DNA from: CAIZGX01 sp046048875
GTDB taxonomy: Bacteria; Bacteroidota; Bacteroidia; Flavobacteriales_D; Sanyastnellaceae
Length of the DNA stretch: 64,000 nucleotides
Assembly: GCA_046048875.1 (NCBI GenBank)
Contig: JBJOFG010000002.1
Span: 248,001-312,000, forward strand
Direction: 5' to 3'
Of this stretch, positions 1-7,963 are shown in pieces (the stretch's first letter is position 1; each line of letters starts with the position of its first letter). The notes below the pieces were generated by a model. The model saw only the letters and a program-made list of their open reading frames with translations. It made no database searches and was not told the DNA's origin. The translations under genes were made by a program, and so were the position numbers.

Positions 1-843
1 AGTGAAAGCCATGCATGTATGGTAGATGGTGTTCGTTTACACCAAGGGAAGCGTTTCGTTTTTCAGCATAACGACATGGAGAGCTTCGAAAAGATGCTTC
101 ACCAAGCCAAGCGTGTGACAGATCAAACCGGCGGTGGAATTTTAGTAATGACCGAAGGTGTATTCGGAATGGCTGGAGACCAAGGTAAATTGAAAGAGAT
201 TGCTGAATTCAAAAAAGTAATTCCTTTCCGTTTATTCGTCGACGATGCGCACGGATTTGGTTCAATTGGAAAAGACGGCCGCGGTGCGGGTGAATTCCAA
301 GGCGTACAAGATCAAATCGATGTTTACTTCGGAACTTTTGCGAAAGCAATGGCTACTGTTGGAGCATTCGTTGCTTCTGAAGAACACGTAATTGAATACT
401 TGCGCTACAACATGCGCTCTCAAATTTTTGCAAAAGCCTTGCCTTTGCCAATCGTTATTGGAGCGCTAAAGCGTTTAGATATGATTCGCACAATGCCAGA
501 ACTTCAAGACAACTTGTGGAACATTGCTCGTGCACTTCAAAGCGGATTAAGAGAAGCAGGATTCGACATCGGACACACCAACAGTGTCGTTACTCCGGTA
601 TTCTTAAAAGGTTCATTGGGTGAAGCAACCAACGTAACACTAGACCTTCGTGAAACATACGGAATCTTCTGTTCTATTGTTGTGTATCCAGTTGTACCAA
701 AAGACGTGATCATGTTACGCCTTATACCTACAACCGTTCACACACTGGAAGATGTTCGTTATACCATCGAATGCTTCTCAAAAGTTCGTGAGAAATTAGA
801 GGCCGGAGAATACAAAGCCGAGAAGATTGCTTCTTGGGGTTAA
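1..843 (+). CDS. Alpha-oxoamine synthase, serine palmitoyltransferase-like (5' truncated)
   Basis: The frame is open at the window edge (SHACMVDG reads through from base 1), so only the C-terminal ~280 residues are present; the ATG at 19 is internal. This is a fold-type I PLP enzyme of the family that condenses an amino acid with an acyl-CoA (serine palmitoyltransferase, KBL, AONS). VDDAHGFG carries the PLP-contacting Asp and His. GTFAKAMATVGAF carries the Schiff-base Lys. The GTFxK context and the sphingolipid-making habit of Bacteroidota favour serine palmitoyltransferase over glycine C-acetyltransferase, but the missing N-terminus prevents a firm choice. The stop at 841-843 is followed by a rightward exported-protein gene. 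Confidence 0.82.
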   Translation, partial: SESHACMVDGVRLHQGKRFVFQHNDMESFEKMLHQAKRVTDQTGGGILVMTEGVFGMAGDQGKLKEIAEFKKVIPFRLFVDDAHGFGSIGKDGRGAGEFQGVQDQIDVYFGTFAKAMATVGAFVASEEHVIEYLRYNMRSQIFAKALPLPIVIGALKRLDMIRTMPELQDNLWNIARALQSGLREAGFDIGHTNSVVTPVFLKGSLGEATNVTLDLRETYGIFCSIVVYPVVPKDVIMLRLIPTTVHTLEDVRYTIECFSKVREKLEAGEYKAEKIASWG

Positions 844-912
844 GAGAGCAATAATATTGGAAATTCAGAATTGGCTTCTAACGAGGCCTTTTCTATTTTA
901 GCACCATTAAAG

Positions 913-1749
913 ATGATTATGAAAAAATTTTACCATTTAGCATTCGCATTAGGATCAGCCGGCGTGTTATTCTTTGCAGGGGTTGATTCAGACAACGGAA
1001 AAGCAGGAGCAACTGGATCTCCAGGGGAAAATAATTGTACTAATTGCCACAACACCTTCGCGGCAAATTCAGGTCCAGGTAGCATCGTAATCAGCTCAAA
1101 TATGACCAACTGGGAATATGTGCCAGGACAGACTTATGAAATTTCTGTTTCGTTGGCGCAATCTGGAAGAAGTCTTTTCGGAGTTGGTTTTGAAGCACTT
1201 TTACCAAGCGGTGCGAATGCGGGTGTCCTCACAGCAGGTGCAGGAACAACCATTAAAACTGCAACCGTCGCAGGCAATTCGAGAAGGAATATTGTTCATC
1301 AATTAAACGGCGGAGCATCCCCGAACAGTCACACCTTTACCTTCACTTGGGAGGCACCTACAACGGATGTTGGAGACGTAACTTTCTATTGCGCGGGAAA
1401 TGCTTGTAACGATAATGGTGCAAATTCAGGGGACTACGTGTACACAACGTCACAAGTTATTTCGCCTGCGACAGTCAATAATATTGAAGAAGAATCTTAC
1501 AACGCATTTTCTTCTTACCCCAACCCCGTGATTGACAACTTAAATTTAAACTACTCACTTCCTCAATCTTCAAAGGTGGTTTGCATCGTGTATGACATAA
1601 CTGGAAAGCAAGTGCACATTGACCAATCAAATCGATTTGCAGGAAATCAGCAACAAGTCTTAAATCTTTCTAGTCTGCATGCCGGAACGTATATTCTCAG
1701 TGTTCAGTTGAACGGACAATCCTTTACAAAGCGTTTCATAAAGAAATAA
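913..1749 (+). CDS. T9SS-exported choice-of-anchor V protein with a CxxCH motif
   Basis: About 278 residues. I chose ATG 913 (919 is equally possible, giving MKKFYHLAFALG) because the signal peptide starts there; the frame also extends to a TTG at 871. Residues ~30-55 contain GSPGENNCTNCHNTF, a CxxCH motif typical of choice-of-anchor V/reelin-like exported proteins of Bacteroidota, and a second cysteine pair lies in YCAGNACNDNG. The last ~75 residues are a type A T9SS sorting domain: SSYPNPVIDNLNLNY, then YDITGKQV, then AGTYILSVQ and a basic end. The protein is therefore expected on the cell surface or outside. Whether the CxxCH binds haem is not shown; these families are generally not assigned as cytochromes. 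A weak TATTTTAG promoter-like element lies at 894-901. Confidence 0.82.
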   Translation: MIMKKFYHLAFALGSAGVLFFAGVDSDNGKAGATGSPGENNCTNCHNTFAANSGPGSIVISSNMTNWEYVPGQTYEISVSLAQSGRSLFGVGFEALLPSGANAGVLTAGAGTTIKTATVAGNSRRNIVHQLNGGASPNSHTFTFTWEAPTTDVGDVTFYCAGNACNDNGANSGDYVYTTSQVISPATVNNIEEESYNAFSSYPNPVIDNLNLNYSLPQSSKVVCIVYDITGKQVHIDQSNRFAGNQQQVLNLSSLHAGTYILSVQLNGQSFTKRFIKK

Positions 1750-1773
1750 CCATTGAAAAGTTCTCAGTAAAAA

Positions 1774-1799
1774 AAAAGAGCACCAATTGGTGCTCTTTT
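1774..1799. terminator. Bidirectional intrinsic terminator
   Basis: A perfect 26-base palindrome has arms AAAAGAGCACCAA and TTGGTGCTCTTTT. The A-tract on one side and T-tract on the other make it work on both strands. It sits between the convergent T9SS protein gene and pdhC and should end both transcripts. Confidence 0.9.
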
Positions 1800-1818
1800 C
1801 ATATTATAAATTATCTAC

Positions 1819-3081
1819 TTAAATAAACATCAATACTGGCTCTTCCAACATAGCCTTCAATGTTTGAAGGAATGCAGATCCAGAAGCTCCGTCTACTACT
1901 CGGTGATCGCAGCTTAAAGTCAACTTCATGGTATGTCCTGGAACAACCATTCCGTTCTTCACAACAGGAACTTCACGAATAGCACCAACCGCGAGGATAC
2001 ACGCATCTGGTGGATTCACGATAGCCGTGAACTCTTCAATACCGAACATTCCAAGATTTGATATAGTAAATGTGTTTCCTTCCCAATCAGAAGGTTGTAA
2101 TTTCTTATTCTTCGCTTTGTCAACGAAGACTTTTACCTCTTGGTTAATTTGTGCCAAAGACTTGGTATCAGCGAATCTCACTACCGGAACCAACAATCCT
2201 TCGTCTACCGCAACAGCAACGCCCATATGAACGTGGTGGTTGTAACGAATGGTATCGCCTCTCCAAGATGAATTTACTTTTGGATGTTGCTTCAACGCTA
2301 ACGAAGTGGCTTTGATTACCATATCGTTGAAAGAAACTTTAGATCCCGTTGCAGCATTCATCGCAGCACGAGCCTCCACTGCTCTACCCATATCAATTTC
2401 CATCGTTAGATAGAAGTGAGGTGCAGTGAACTTGCTTTCTGCCAAGCGACGCGCAATGGTTTTACGCATTTGCGAAACGTTCTCTTCTGTATAAGATTCA
2501 ACAGCTGATGCCGATTGAACGGCAGCACCCGCCATAAATGCGTCAATATCTCTTCTTACAATTCTTCCGCCATCACCAGAACCGGGGATGTATTGCAAAG
2601 GCAATCCCTTGTCTTCAGCCAATTTCTTCGCCAATGGACTCACACGCATGCGACCGTCGTTAACGGGCTTGGGTACAGATACAGGAGCAGATACAGAAAC
2701 AGCAGGAGCGCTTGTTGCAGCAGGCTTTGGTGCCTCAACAACAGGTGCTGGAGCACTTGGTGCTGGCGCCGCTGCTACTGGGGCTTCTTCTTTCGCTGCA
2801 GGTGCAGCGCCTTCAGCGGCAACAATCGCAGAAACGTCTTCTCCTTCCTTTCCGAAGACGGCAAGCAATGCGTCAACCGCAACAGTCTTACCTTTCTCTA
2901 CACCAATGTATAGGAGAATTCCGTCAACGTATGATTCGAACTCCATGGTAGCCTTGTCGGTTTCAATTTCCGCCAACAACTCGCCACTTTTTACTTTATC
3001 TCCCACCTTCTTGTGCCAAGCCGCAACGGTTCCTTCCGTCATGGTGTCACTTAACTTGGGCATACGAACTATTTCAGCCAT
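1819..3081 (-). CDS. pdhC: Pyruvate dehydrogenase E2, dihydrolipoamide acetyltransferase
   Basis: 420 residues. Residues 1-80 form one lipoyl domain, with the lipoylated Lys in ETDKATMEFE. A long Ala/Pro/Val linker (~85-140) follows, then the peripheral subunit-binding domain (RVSPLAKKLAEDKG ... GGRIVRRDIDAF, ~145-182). The rest is the catalytic acetyltransferase domain, ending with the active-site motif SCDHRVVDGASGSAFL. It transfers acetyl groups from the E1-loaded lipoyl arm to CoA. The gene follows pdhA by 10 bases and must share its transcript. A single lipoyl domain is common in Bacteroidota. The branched-chain E2 is the main alternative, but the pdhA neighbour argues for pyruvate. Confidence 0.95.
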   Translation of the reverse strand: MAEIVRMPKLSDTMTEGTVAAWHKKVGDKVKSGELLAEIETDKATMEFESYVDGILLYIGVEKGKTVAVDALLAVFGKEGEDVSAIVAAEGAAPAAKEEAPVAAAPAPSAPAPVVEAPKPAATSAPAVSVSAPVSVPKPVNDGRMRVSPLAKKLAEDKGLPLQYIPGSGDGGRIVRRDIDAFMAGAAVQSASAVESYTEENVSQMRKTIARRLAESKFTAPHFYLTMEIDMGRAVEARAAMNAATGSKVSFNDMVIKATSLALKQHPKVNSSWRGDTIRYNHHVHMGVAVAVDEGLLVPVVRFADTKSLAQINQEVKVFVDKAKNKKLQPSDWEGNTFTISNLGMFGIEEFTAIVNPPDACILAVGAIREVPVVKNGMVVPGHTMKLTLSCDHRVVDGASGSAFLQTLKAMLEEPVLMFI

Positions 3082-3091
3082 AATTTTTTTA

Positions 3092-4126
3092 TTAGTCGAT
3101 TACGTAAGGATAATCGTCGTGAGAATAAACGTCTTTATAAATTTCTTCTTTTTCTGGAAGTGGAGAATTTTCTGCGAAGTCTACAGACTCTTGAACAACA
3201 GCCTTAATCTCTTCTTCTACGCCTTCAATTTCCTTTTCAGTCATCCATTTGTTATCGCGAATCTTACGCAACACAAATTCAATTGGATCCTTTTCAATAT
3301 ATTCTTGAACTTCCTCTTTAGTTCTGTACTTCTGAGGATCGCTCATACTGTGTCCCTTATAACGGTAGGTTTGAATGTCCAACAAAGTTGGTCCCTCACC
3401 CGCACGACCGCGAGCTACTGCTCTGTCAAAGGCTTCCGCCACCGCCTCTGGATTCATTCCATCAACAGACTCAGAAGGCATTTCGAAACTTGCGCCTAAG
3501 GTTTTCAAATCGGTCACGTTCGACGTGCGTTCGATGGAAGTACCCATGGCGTATTGATTGTTTTCAATCACGAAAATGCACGGAATTTTCCATGTCATTG
3601 CCATGTTGAAGGTCTCATACAACGCACCTTGACGTGCAGCACCATCTCCGAAGAAACAAACAGTCACGTGATCCTCCCCTCTGTATTTATCTGCAAAAGC
3701 TATACCCGCTCCCATTGGAATTTGTGCTCCAACTATTCCGTGTCCACCAAACAAATTTCTTTCTTTATCGAACATGTGCATTGAACCACCCTTTCCCTTT
3801 GAAAGTCCAGTTGCCTTGCCATAAAGCTCTGCCATAACTTTCTTCGGATCAGAACCCATCACCAACGGATGCGCATGATCACGATATGCTGTAATGACTT
3901 TGTCTGTTGGTTTAATGGCTTCCATCATTCCTGAAAGAACGGCCTCTTGTCCAATGTACAAGTGGCAGAAACCACCGAATTTTTGTTGAATGTATAACTG
4001 ACCGCACTTCTCTTCGAACTTGCGCATCAATAGCATTTCACGATACCACTTTAAGTAAGTAGCCTTTGTAAAGCGCTCCCCTGTTGAGTTTGCTGCTTTT
4101 TTTGTTGACTTCGACGCTGTTGCCAT
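3092..4126 (-). CDS. pdhA: Pyruvate dehydrogenase E1 component, alpha subunit
   Basis: 344 residues, the usual length. It carries the thiamine diphosphate motif GDGAARQGALYETFNMA ... IENN (~165-200), the RDHAHPLVMG and GKGGSMHMF active-site segments, and the phosphorylation-loop-like YRYKGHSMSDPQKYR. Together with a beta subunit it decarboxylates pyruvate and reductively acetylates the E2 lipoyl arm. No beta-subunit gene lies in this window, so it must be elsewhere; a pdhA-pdhC pair without pdhB is a known arrangement in this phylum. Transcription should start from the well-formed promoter at 4143-4171. The first ~15 residues are Lys/Ser/Thr/Ala-rich and probably disordered. Confidence 0.95.
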   Translation of the reverse strand: MATASKSTKKAANSTGERFTKATYLKWYREMLLMRKFEEKCGQLYIQQKFGGFCHLYIGQEAVLSGMMEAIKPTDKVITAYRDHAHPLVMGSDPKKVMAELYGKATGLSKGKGGSMHMFDKERNLFGGHGIVGAQIPMGAGIAFADKYRGEDHVTVCFFGDGAARQGALYETFNMAMTWKIPCIFVIENNQYAMGTSIERTSNVTDLKTLGASFEMPSESVDGMNPEAVAEAFDRAVARGRAGEGPTLLDIQTYRYKGHSMSDPQKYRTKEEVQEYIEKDPIEFVLRKIRDNKWMTEKEIEGVEEEIKAVVQESVDFAENSPLPEKEEIYKDVYSHDDYPYVID

Positions 4127-4142
4127 AATTTTTTGTTCCTTG

Positions 4143-4171
4143 CAAATATAGTTAGGAAGGCCTCGTACAAA
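4143..4171 (-). promoter_or_regulatory. pdhA promoter (Bacteroidota type)
   Basis: On the minus strand TTTG (4171-4168) is followed after 17 bases by TATATTTG (4150-4143). This is an exact match to the Bacteroidota -33 TTTG and -7 TAnnTTTG consensus. The start codon of pdhA lies 16 bases past the -7 element, so the leader is about 10-12 bases. Confidence 0.72.
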
Positions 4172-4182
4172 AAGACTTCCTG

Positions 4183-4204
4183 CAAAAAGTGTACTATGTA
4201 CACT
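4183..4204 (-). terminator. Intrinsic terminator of the cyclophilin-pheS operon
   Basis: The arms AGTGTA (4188-4193) and TACACT (4199-4204) form a hairpin. On the minus strand it is followed directly by a run of five T (4187-4183). It lies just past the pheS stop and just before the pdhA promoter. Confidence 0.7.
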
Positions 4205-4222
4205 ATCTTATTGTAAAAAATA

Positions 4223-5245
4223 CTATATGGTTTTCTTGAATTGACTCAAGAAACGCATATCGTTTTCAAAGAAATGTCTTAAATCATCCACTCCATATCG
4301 CAGCATAGCAATACGTTCGATTCCCATACCGAAGGCGAATCCCGAATACTTCTCCGGATCTATTCCTGAAGCAGCCAATACATTTGGATCTACCATTCCG
4401 CAGCCCATAATTTCCAGCCAACCCGTACCTTTAGTAATGCGGTGATCTGCCGGAGTTTCTAATCCCCAATACACATCCATTTCAGCACTCGGTTCGGTAA
4501 AAGGGAAATAAGAAGGGCGCAAACGAATCTTTGCCTTTCCGAAAAACGCTTCTGTAAACATTTGAAGCACTTGCTTCATGTCTGCAAAAGAGACGCCTTC
4601 GTCGATATATAAACCTTCTATCTGATGAAACTGACAGTGCGCGCGGCTAGAAATCGCCTCGTTTCTGTATACTCTTCCTGGCATTACAATTCGAATCGGC
4701 GGCTTGGTCGTTTCCATTACTCGAACTTGAACACTACTCGTATGCGTGCGAAGCACAGTATCGGGCTGACCTTCCACAAAAAACGTGTCCTGCATGTCTC
4801 GTGCAGGATGCTCCGGAGAGAAGTTCAATCCAGAGAAAACATGCCAATCATCTTCGATTTCTGGTCCGTCTTCCACACTGAATCCCATTCTTTCAAAAAT
4901 GGAAAGTATCTCTTCGCGCACCAATTGCAAGGGATGTCTACTACCATGGGGCCACTCGCCGTATGGCCGAGTAAAATCAGGCACTTCAACACTTCCTTTG
5001 TTTGATTTAAATTGAAGAGAAGCCTCGTCGATTTTTTCCTGAACAGAGGTTTTCAAGCCGTTCATAACGGCTCCAACTGCCTTCTTTTCTTCGTTTGGAA
5101 TGGCTTTGAAAGCCTCAAACAAATCGTTCAAGATTCCCTTTCTTCCGAGATACTTCACGCGAAAAGATTCAACCTCTTCTGCGTTGTTCAGTTGTGTGGA
5201 AGCAACTTCAAGTTTCAGCTGCTCTATTTGCTCAACCAAACTCAC
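4223..5245 (-). CDS. pheS: Phenylalanyl-tRNA synthetase alpha subunit
   Basis: 340 residues, the standard bacterial length. Residues 1-85 form the tRNA-contacting coiled coil. The class II catalytic core follows: motif 2 around GRVYRNEAISSRAHCQFHQ and motif 3 in GFAFGMGIERIAMLRYG. It activates Phe with ATP and, with PheT, charges tRNA-Phe. The start is a GTG (5245-5243) that overlaps the TGA stop of the upstream cyclophilin gene, which suggests translational coupling. The subunit partner gene pheT is not in the window. Confidence 0.96.
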   Translation of the reverse strand: MSLVEQIEQLKLEVASTQLNNAEEVESFRVKYLGRKGILNDLFEAFKAIPNEEKKAVGAVMNGLKTSVQEKIDEASLQFKSNKGSVEVPDFTRPYGEWPHGSRHPLQLVREEILSIFERMGFSVEDGPEIEDDWHVFSGLNFSPEHPARDMQDTFFVEGQPDTVLRTHTSSVQVRVMETTKPPIRIVMPGRVYRNEAISSRAHCQFHQIEGLYIDEGVSFADMKQVLQMFTEAFFGKAKIRLRPSYFPFTEPSAEMDVYWGLETPADHRITKGTGWLEIMGCGMVDPNVLAASGIDPEKYSGFAFGMGIERIAMLRYGVDDLRHFFENDMRFLSQFKKTI

Positions 5246-6027
5246 TTGATGACCTCCATTTTCATACTGATATCTTGAACCGGTCTGTCACCAGCACCTG
5301 TTGGCATTGAAAGAATTTTATCCAATACGTCAAGACCTTCTACTACTTCACCAAATACGGTGTAATCCATATCCAACTGAGCCGTTCCACCAATGGTCTT
5401 GTATACCTCGCGCTGCTCAGGCGTGTATGCAAAGTTTGGATTCTTCTGCTTCACGTATTGCTCAACTTGATTGATTTGAGCATCGGTCATTGGTTGACCT
5501 TGAGCGATATAAAATTGACTTCCGCTAGAAGATTTTGTTGGATTTACAAAATCGCCTTGACGCGCAGCAGCAAGTGCCCCTTTTTTATGAATGAAGTTTG
5601 AATTGAACTCCGCCGGAATAGTGTAGCCCGGGCCACCCATACCCAATTGCGCACCTGCAGCAGCTCCGCGGCTGTTAGGGTCTCCACCTTGGGCCATGAA
5701 TCCGCGAATACAACGGTGGAATAACAAGTCGTTGTAAAAGCCTGTTTCAACCAACTTAATGAAATTATCTCTGTGCTGAGGCGTTTCGTCATAAAGACGA
5801 ATAACCATATCGCCTAATGACGTTGAAACTTTAATACGAGTGTTGGTGTGATCTGTTTGCATGTTGTTATTTGTTTGATTGTCTTTGTTTTCAATAGGTA
5901 CGGGCTCTCCAATAGTCAAAGTCGAAGTTCCTGTATTGGCTGGCTCCTGTGATTTACATCCTGTTGCATTCCAGAATAAAAGGAAAGAAAAAATGGCAAA
6001 ACCCCAAAAAGATAGACGTGAATTCAT
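5242..6027 (-). CDS. Cyclophilin-type peptidyl-prolyl isomerase, lipoprotein
   Basis: 261 residues. The N-terminus has a hydrophobic stretch ending NATGCKSQ, a plausible lipobox, so the mature protein is probably a membrane-anchored periplasmic foldase. After a ~40-residue Asn/Thr-rich linker, the cyclophilin domain runs from ~65 to the end: ISTSLGDMVIRLYDETPQHR at the start is shown here as VSTSLGDMVIRLYDE, followed by LLFHRCIRGFMAQGGDPN with the active-site Arg and Phe, then GSQFYIAQG and DYTVFGEVVEGLDVLDKI. An insertion of about 45 residues (AQINQVEQYVKQ region) before the final strand is larger than in E. coli PpiB and is common in Bacteroidota. It is first in the pheS operon. Confidence 0.92.
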   Translation of the reverse strand: MNSRLSFWGFAIFSFLLFWNATGCKSQEPANTGTSTLTIGEPVPIENKDNQTNNNMQTDHTNTRIKVSTSLGDMVIRLYDETPQHRDNFIKLVETGFYNDLLFHRCIRGFMAQGGDPNSRGAAAGAQLGMGGPGYTIPAEFNSNFIHKKGALAAARQGDFVNPTKSSSGSQFYIAQGQPMTDAQINQVEQYVKQKNPNFAYTPEQREVYKTIGGTAQLDMDYTVFGEVVEGLDVLDKILSMPTGAGDRPVQDISMKMEVIK

Positions 6028-6089
6028 TTTTTTTTCTTTAATTTGTGATACTTAACCGATTAACCGGCGACAAAATTAAGCAAACGTCT

Positions 6090-6476
6090 ATGAAGGCTAC
6101 ACGAACTTTTCAATTTGTTTTTGGAATTTTATTTTTAGTAGGGACCACAATGACTTTAAGTTCTTGTGTGAAAGAAGAACCCACTGTGGCAGTTGTGCAT
6201 GTAATTGATGCTAACGGTGACCCTGTCCAAGGCGCATCTGTTCGATTGTATGGCTCACCATCTCAAACACCCCCACCCCCAAATGCAATAGCTTTAGATA
6301 CGACTCTATTGACTGATGCAACAGGGACTGTAACTATGGATTACTCTGAAAACTATAAATTAGGTCAAGCTGGATTTGCAGTTTTAGATATTGAAGCATA
6401 CAAAGGTGCTTTGTATGGTGTGGGCATTATTAAGATTGAAGAGCAAGAAACCACTGAAGTAACAATTGAGATTTAA
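6090..6476 (+). CDS. Small lipoprotein with a carboxypeptidase-regulatory-like domain
   Basis: 128 residues from ATG 6090; the frame can be extended to a GTG at 6045, but the signal peptide begins at MKATRTFQFVFGILF. The lipobox LSSC (about residue 26) predicts a lipidated protein. The remainder resembles a single beta-sandwich of the carboxypeptidase-regulatory type: VVHVIDANGDPVQGASVRLYG, given here in part as DANGDPVQGASVRLYG, then TDATGTVTMDY. A Pro-rich loop SQTPPPPNA interrupts it. Function is unknown. It is divergent from the cyclophilin gene. Its probable terminator lies inside the convergent neighbour at 6533-6568. Confidence 0.75.
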   Translation: MKATRTFQFVFGILFLVGTTMTLSSCVKEEPTVAVVHVIDANGDPVQGASVRLYGSPSQTPPPPNAIALDTTLLTDATGTVTMDYSENYKLGQAGFAVLDIEAYKGALYGVGIIKIEEQETTEVTIEI

Positions 6477-6478
6477 TC

Positions 6479-6814
6479 TCACGCTTCGTTTCCGAAGTAC
6501 TTCATTATTGCTTTTTTTAGTAACACTTCCTGATCTCCCGGACTCAACACCGGGAGATTTTCTTTTTTAGCAAAATGCGGCCAACCGTCTACATCGCGGC
6601 CCTCGAACTCATAATACCCGTATGGTTCTAATAAGGTGCACACTGCTATATGCATAAGCTCCAGTTTCTGATCTTTCTTGAATTTCAAATCGAAAATCCC
6701 AAGTTCCTGCAGTCCTATTAAGAGAAGAATTGCAGAATAATCTAACTTCTCCCCGAAGTTTTTCGAGGCTATCTCCAACGTTTCCTGCCACTTCTTTTCA
6801 AACAAATAATCCAT
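6479..6814 (-). CDS. Conserved hypothetical cytosolic protein (111 aa)
   Basis: I do not recognise a family. The protein is 111 residues, soluble, mostly helical in appearance and rich in Lys, Glu and Leu. It starts MDYLFEKKWQETLEIASKNF and ends MKYFGNEA, with one Cys (AVCTLLEPYGYY) and the segment EGRDVDGWPHF in the middle. It has no signal peptide or membrane segment. The reading frame is intact although a strong rightward terminator lies across its codons at 6533-6568, which supports it as a real, constrained gene. Its stop lies 2 bases from the stop of the convergent lipoprotein gene. Confidence 0.7.
   Translation of the reverse strand: MDYLFEKKWQETLEIASKNFGEKLDYSAILLLIGLQELGIFDLKFKKDQKLELMHIAVCTLLEPYGYYEFEGRDVDGWPHFAKKENLPVLSPGDQEVLLKKAIMKYFGNEA
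6533..6568 (+). terminator. Intrinsic terminator of the lipoprotein gene, embedded in a convergent CDS
   Basis: ATCTCCCGG (6533-6541) pairs with CCGGGAGAT (6550-6558), a 9-bp stem with an 8-base loop. TTTTCTTTTTT follows on the plus strand. It lies about 57 bases past the lipoprotein stop and entirely inside the coding sequence of the leftward 111-residue gene. Confidence 0.85.
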
Positions 6815-6900
6815 TTTCGTGTGCTTCTAAAAAATATTTTAAAAAAAATGTAACCTTTTTTGGCGAAGGTAGGTATACCCCCACATAACATACCAACGAC

Positions 6901-7299
6901 ATGAAAACTAAATTATTCACCCTAATCGCTCTCCTAGTTCTAACAACAACTGCATTAGCTCAGACAACTACTCAATTGTTAGATGCTCAATTGAATGTTA
7001 CCAAGAATAAAGCAGCAGCTAAATACACACGCACAATTACTCAAGTGACTCCATCTCTATTTGAAGTGAAAATCAATTTCCAAACTGGAGAGTTAATGAT
7101 GACAGGAACATACCTTGATGAAGCGTTAACAATAGCACAAGGTGAATTCGTATACTTTTTCGCAAACGGAGTAAAAGAGTCTCAAGGATTGTATGAAAGC
7201 GGACAACGTGTTGGAGCTTGGCAGCGTTGGAACTTCGACGGCGCGCAAAAGCCAGATCGTTATTACCAAGAGCCTGCAGCATTGCTTTCTGCGAAATAA
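6901..7299 (+). CDS. Exported hypothetical protein with MORN-like repeat segments
   Basis: 132 residues. A clear signal peptide (MKTKLFTLIALLVLTTTALAQ) should be cut after ALA, so the mature protein is periplasmic or outer-membrane associated. The central part, TGELMMTGTYLDEALTIAQG, then NGVKESQGLYESGQRVGAWQRW, resembles the repeating YxNGxxxGxW pattern seen in MORN/YwqK-type proteins. No catalytic motif is visible and the function is unknown. It is a single-gene transcript between divergent and convergent neighbours, with a terminator immediately after it (7323-7353). Confidence 0.75.
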   Translation: MKTKLFTLIALLVLTTTALAQTTTQLLDAQLNVTKNKAAAKYTRTITQVTPSLFEVKINFQTGELMMTGTYLDEALTIAQGEFVYFFANGVKESQGLYESGQRVGAWQRWNFDGAQKPDRYYQEPAALLSAK

Positions 7300-7322
7300 A
7301 ATTCAAATTAACTTTTGAAAGG

Positions 7323-7353
7323 AAAGGAAATAGGAAACTATTTCCTTTTTCTT
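7323..7353 (+). terminator. Intrinsic terminator overlapping the fur-like stop
   Basis: AAAGGAAATAG (7323-7333) pairs perfectly with CTATTTCCTTT (7338-7348) around a GAAA tetraloop, followed by more T. It ends the rightward 132-residue gene. Its right arm contains the stop codon (7338-7340) and last codons of the leftward Fur-family gene. Confidence 0.85.
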
Positions 7354-7778
7354 TTTCCATAAAAATTCAGACTGTGCATTGAAATTTCTATGTCAAAAAT
7401 CTCCTCCAAAGTGGCCTTAATGTTTTGAATGCGTGGATCGCAAAATTCAAAAACCTCACCTGTGTCTGTAAGAATAATATGATCGTGCTGTTGATTTTGA
7501 TAAGCCTTTTCAAAATGAGCAATGTTTTGACCGAATTGATTCTTCCTTACCAGAGCGCAATTCAATAGCAATTCAATGGTGTTGTATAAAGTTGCTCTTG
7601 AAACGCGATACTTCTTATCTTTCATTCGAACATACAACGACTCAATATCGAAATGATCTTCAATGGTGTATATCTCAGCAAGAATAGCATAACGCTCAGG
7701 AGTCTTACGATGCAAATGCTTCTCTAAGTACGCCGTGAATATTTCCTTAACTTTTTCTTGAATATCTTGTTGAGACAT
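7338..7778 (-). CDS. Fur-family transcriptional regulator
   Basis: 146 residues from ATG 7778 (MSQQDIQEKV); the frame runs up to 7835 but the promoter at 7784-7791 lies inside that extension. The N-terminal winged helix includes RKTPERYAILAEIY and the recognition-helix-like YRVSRATLYNTIELLLNCAL. The C-terminal dimerisation part contains QQHDHIILTDTGEVFEFCDP, a metal-binding signature. The CxxC pairs that hold structural zinc in Fur, Zur and PerR are absent; only two cysteines are present. It binds DNA in response to a metal or to peroxide in other members; here the signal is not determinable. No metal gene is adjacent. Confidence 0.88.
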   Translation of the reverse strand: MSQQDIQEKVKEIFTAYLEKHLHRKTPERYAILAEIYTIEDHFDIESLYVRMKDKKYRVSRATLYNTIELLLNCALVRKNQFGQNIAHFEKAYQNQQHDHIILTDTGEVFEFCDPRIQNIKATLEEIFDIEISMHSLNFYGKRKRK

Positions 7779-7783
7779 GGGCG

Positions 7784-7791
7784 CAAATGTA
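7784..7791 (-). promoter_or_regulatory. -7 element of the fur-like gene
   Basis: The minus strand reads TACATTTG, an exact TAnnTTTG match. Only 5 bases separate it from ATG 7778, so the mRNA would be leaderless or nearly so. Confidence 0.5.
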
Positions 7792-7963
7792 CAACGTGCA
7801 GTTTTTTCTTCCTTATAATATTTCTTCATTTCCACAATAGCGCTTTACTAACATTTGGCGGTTCACTATTTTGAAAACTGAGTTTGTAACCAAGAGCAAT
7901 TCTTCGCTTACTTCGGAGAACCAAAAAATTACCGATTTACCTACCTCAAAAAAGTTCTATAAA

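Noticed and set aside
2588..3499. 303-codon open frame on the plus strand
   Set aside because: It lies antisense to pdhC and pdhA, with low-complexity Ala/Ser/Thr content mirroring the Ala/Pro linker of PdhC. It is a shadow frame.
7871..7963. N-terminal extension of ftsZ from TTG 7871
   Set aside because: The 31 residues are polar and low-complexity, and the ATG at 7964 gives the normal FtsZ start (MSDLLNFNLPKHEDNAI).
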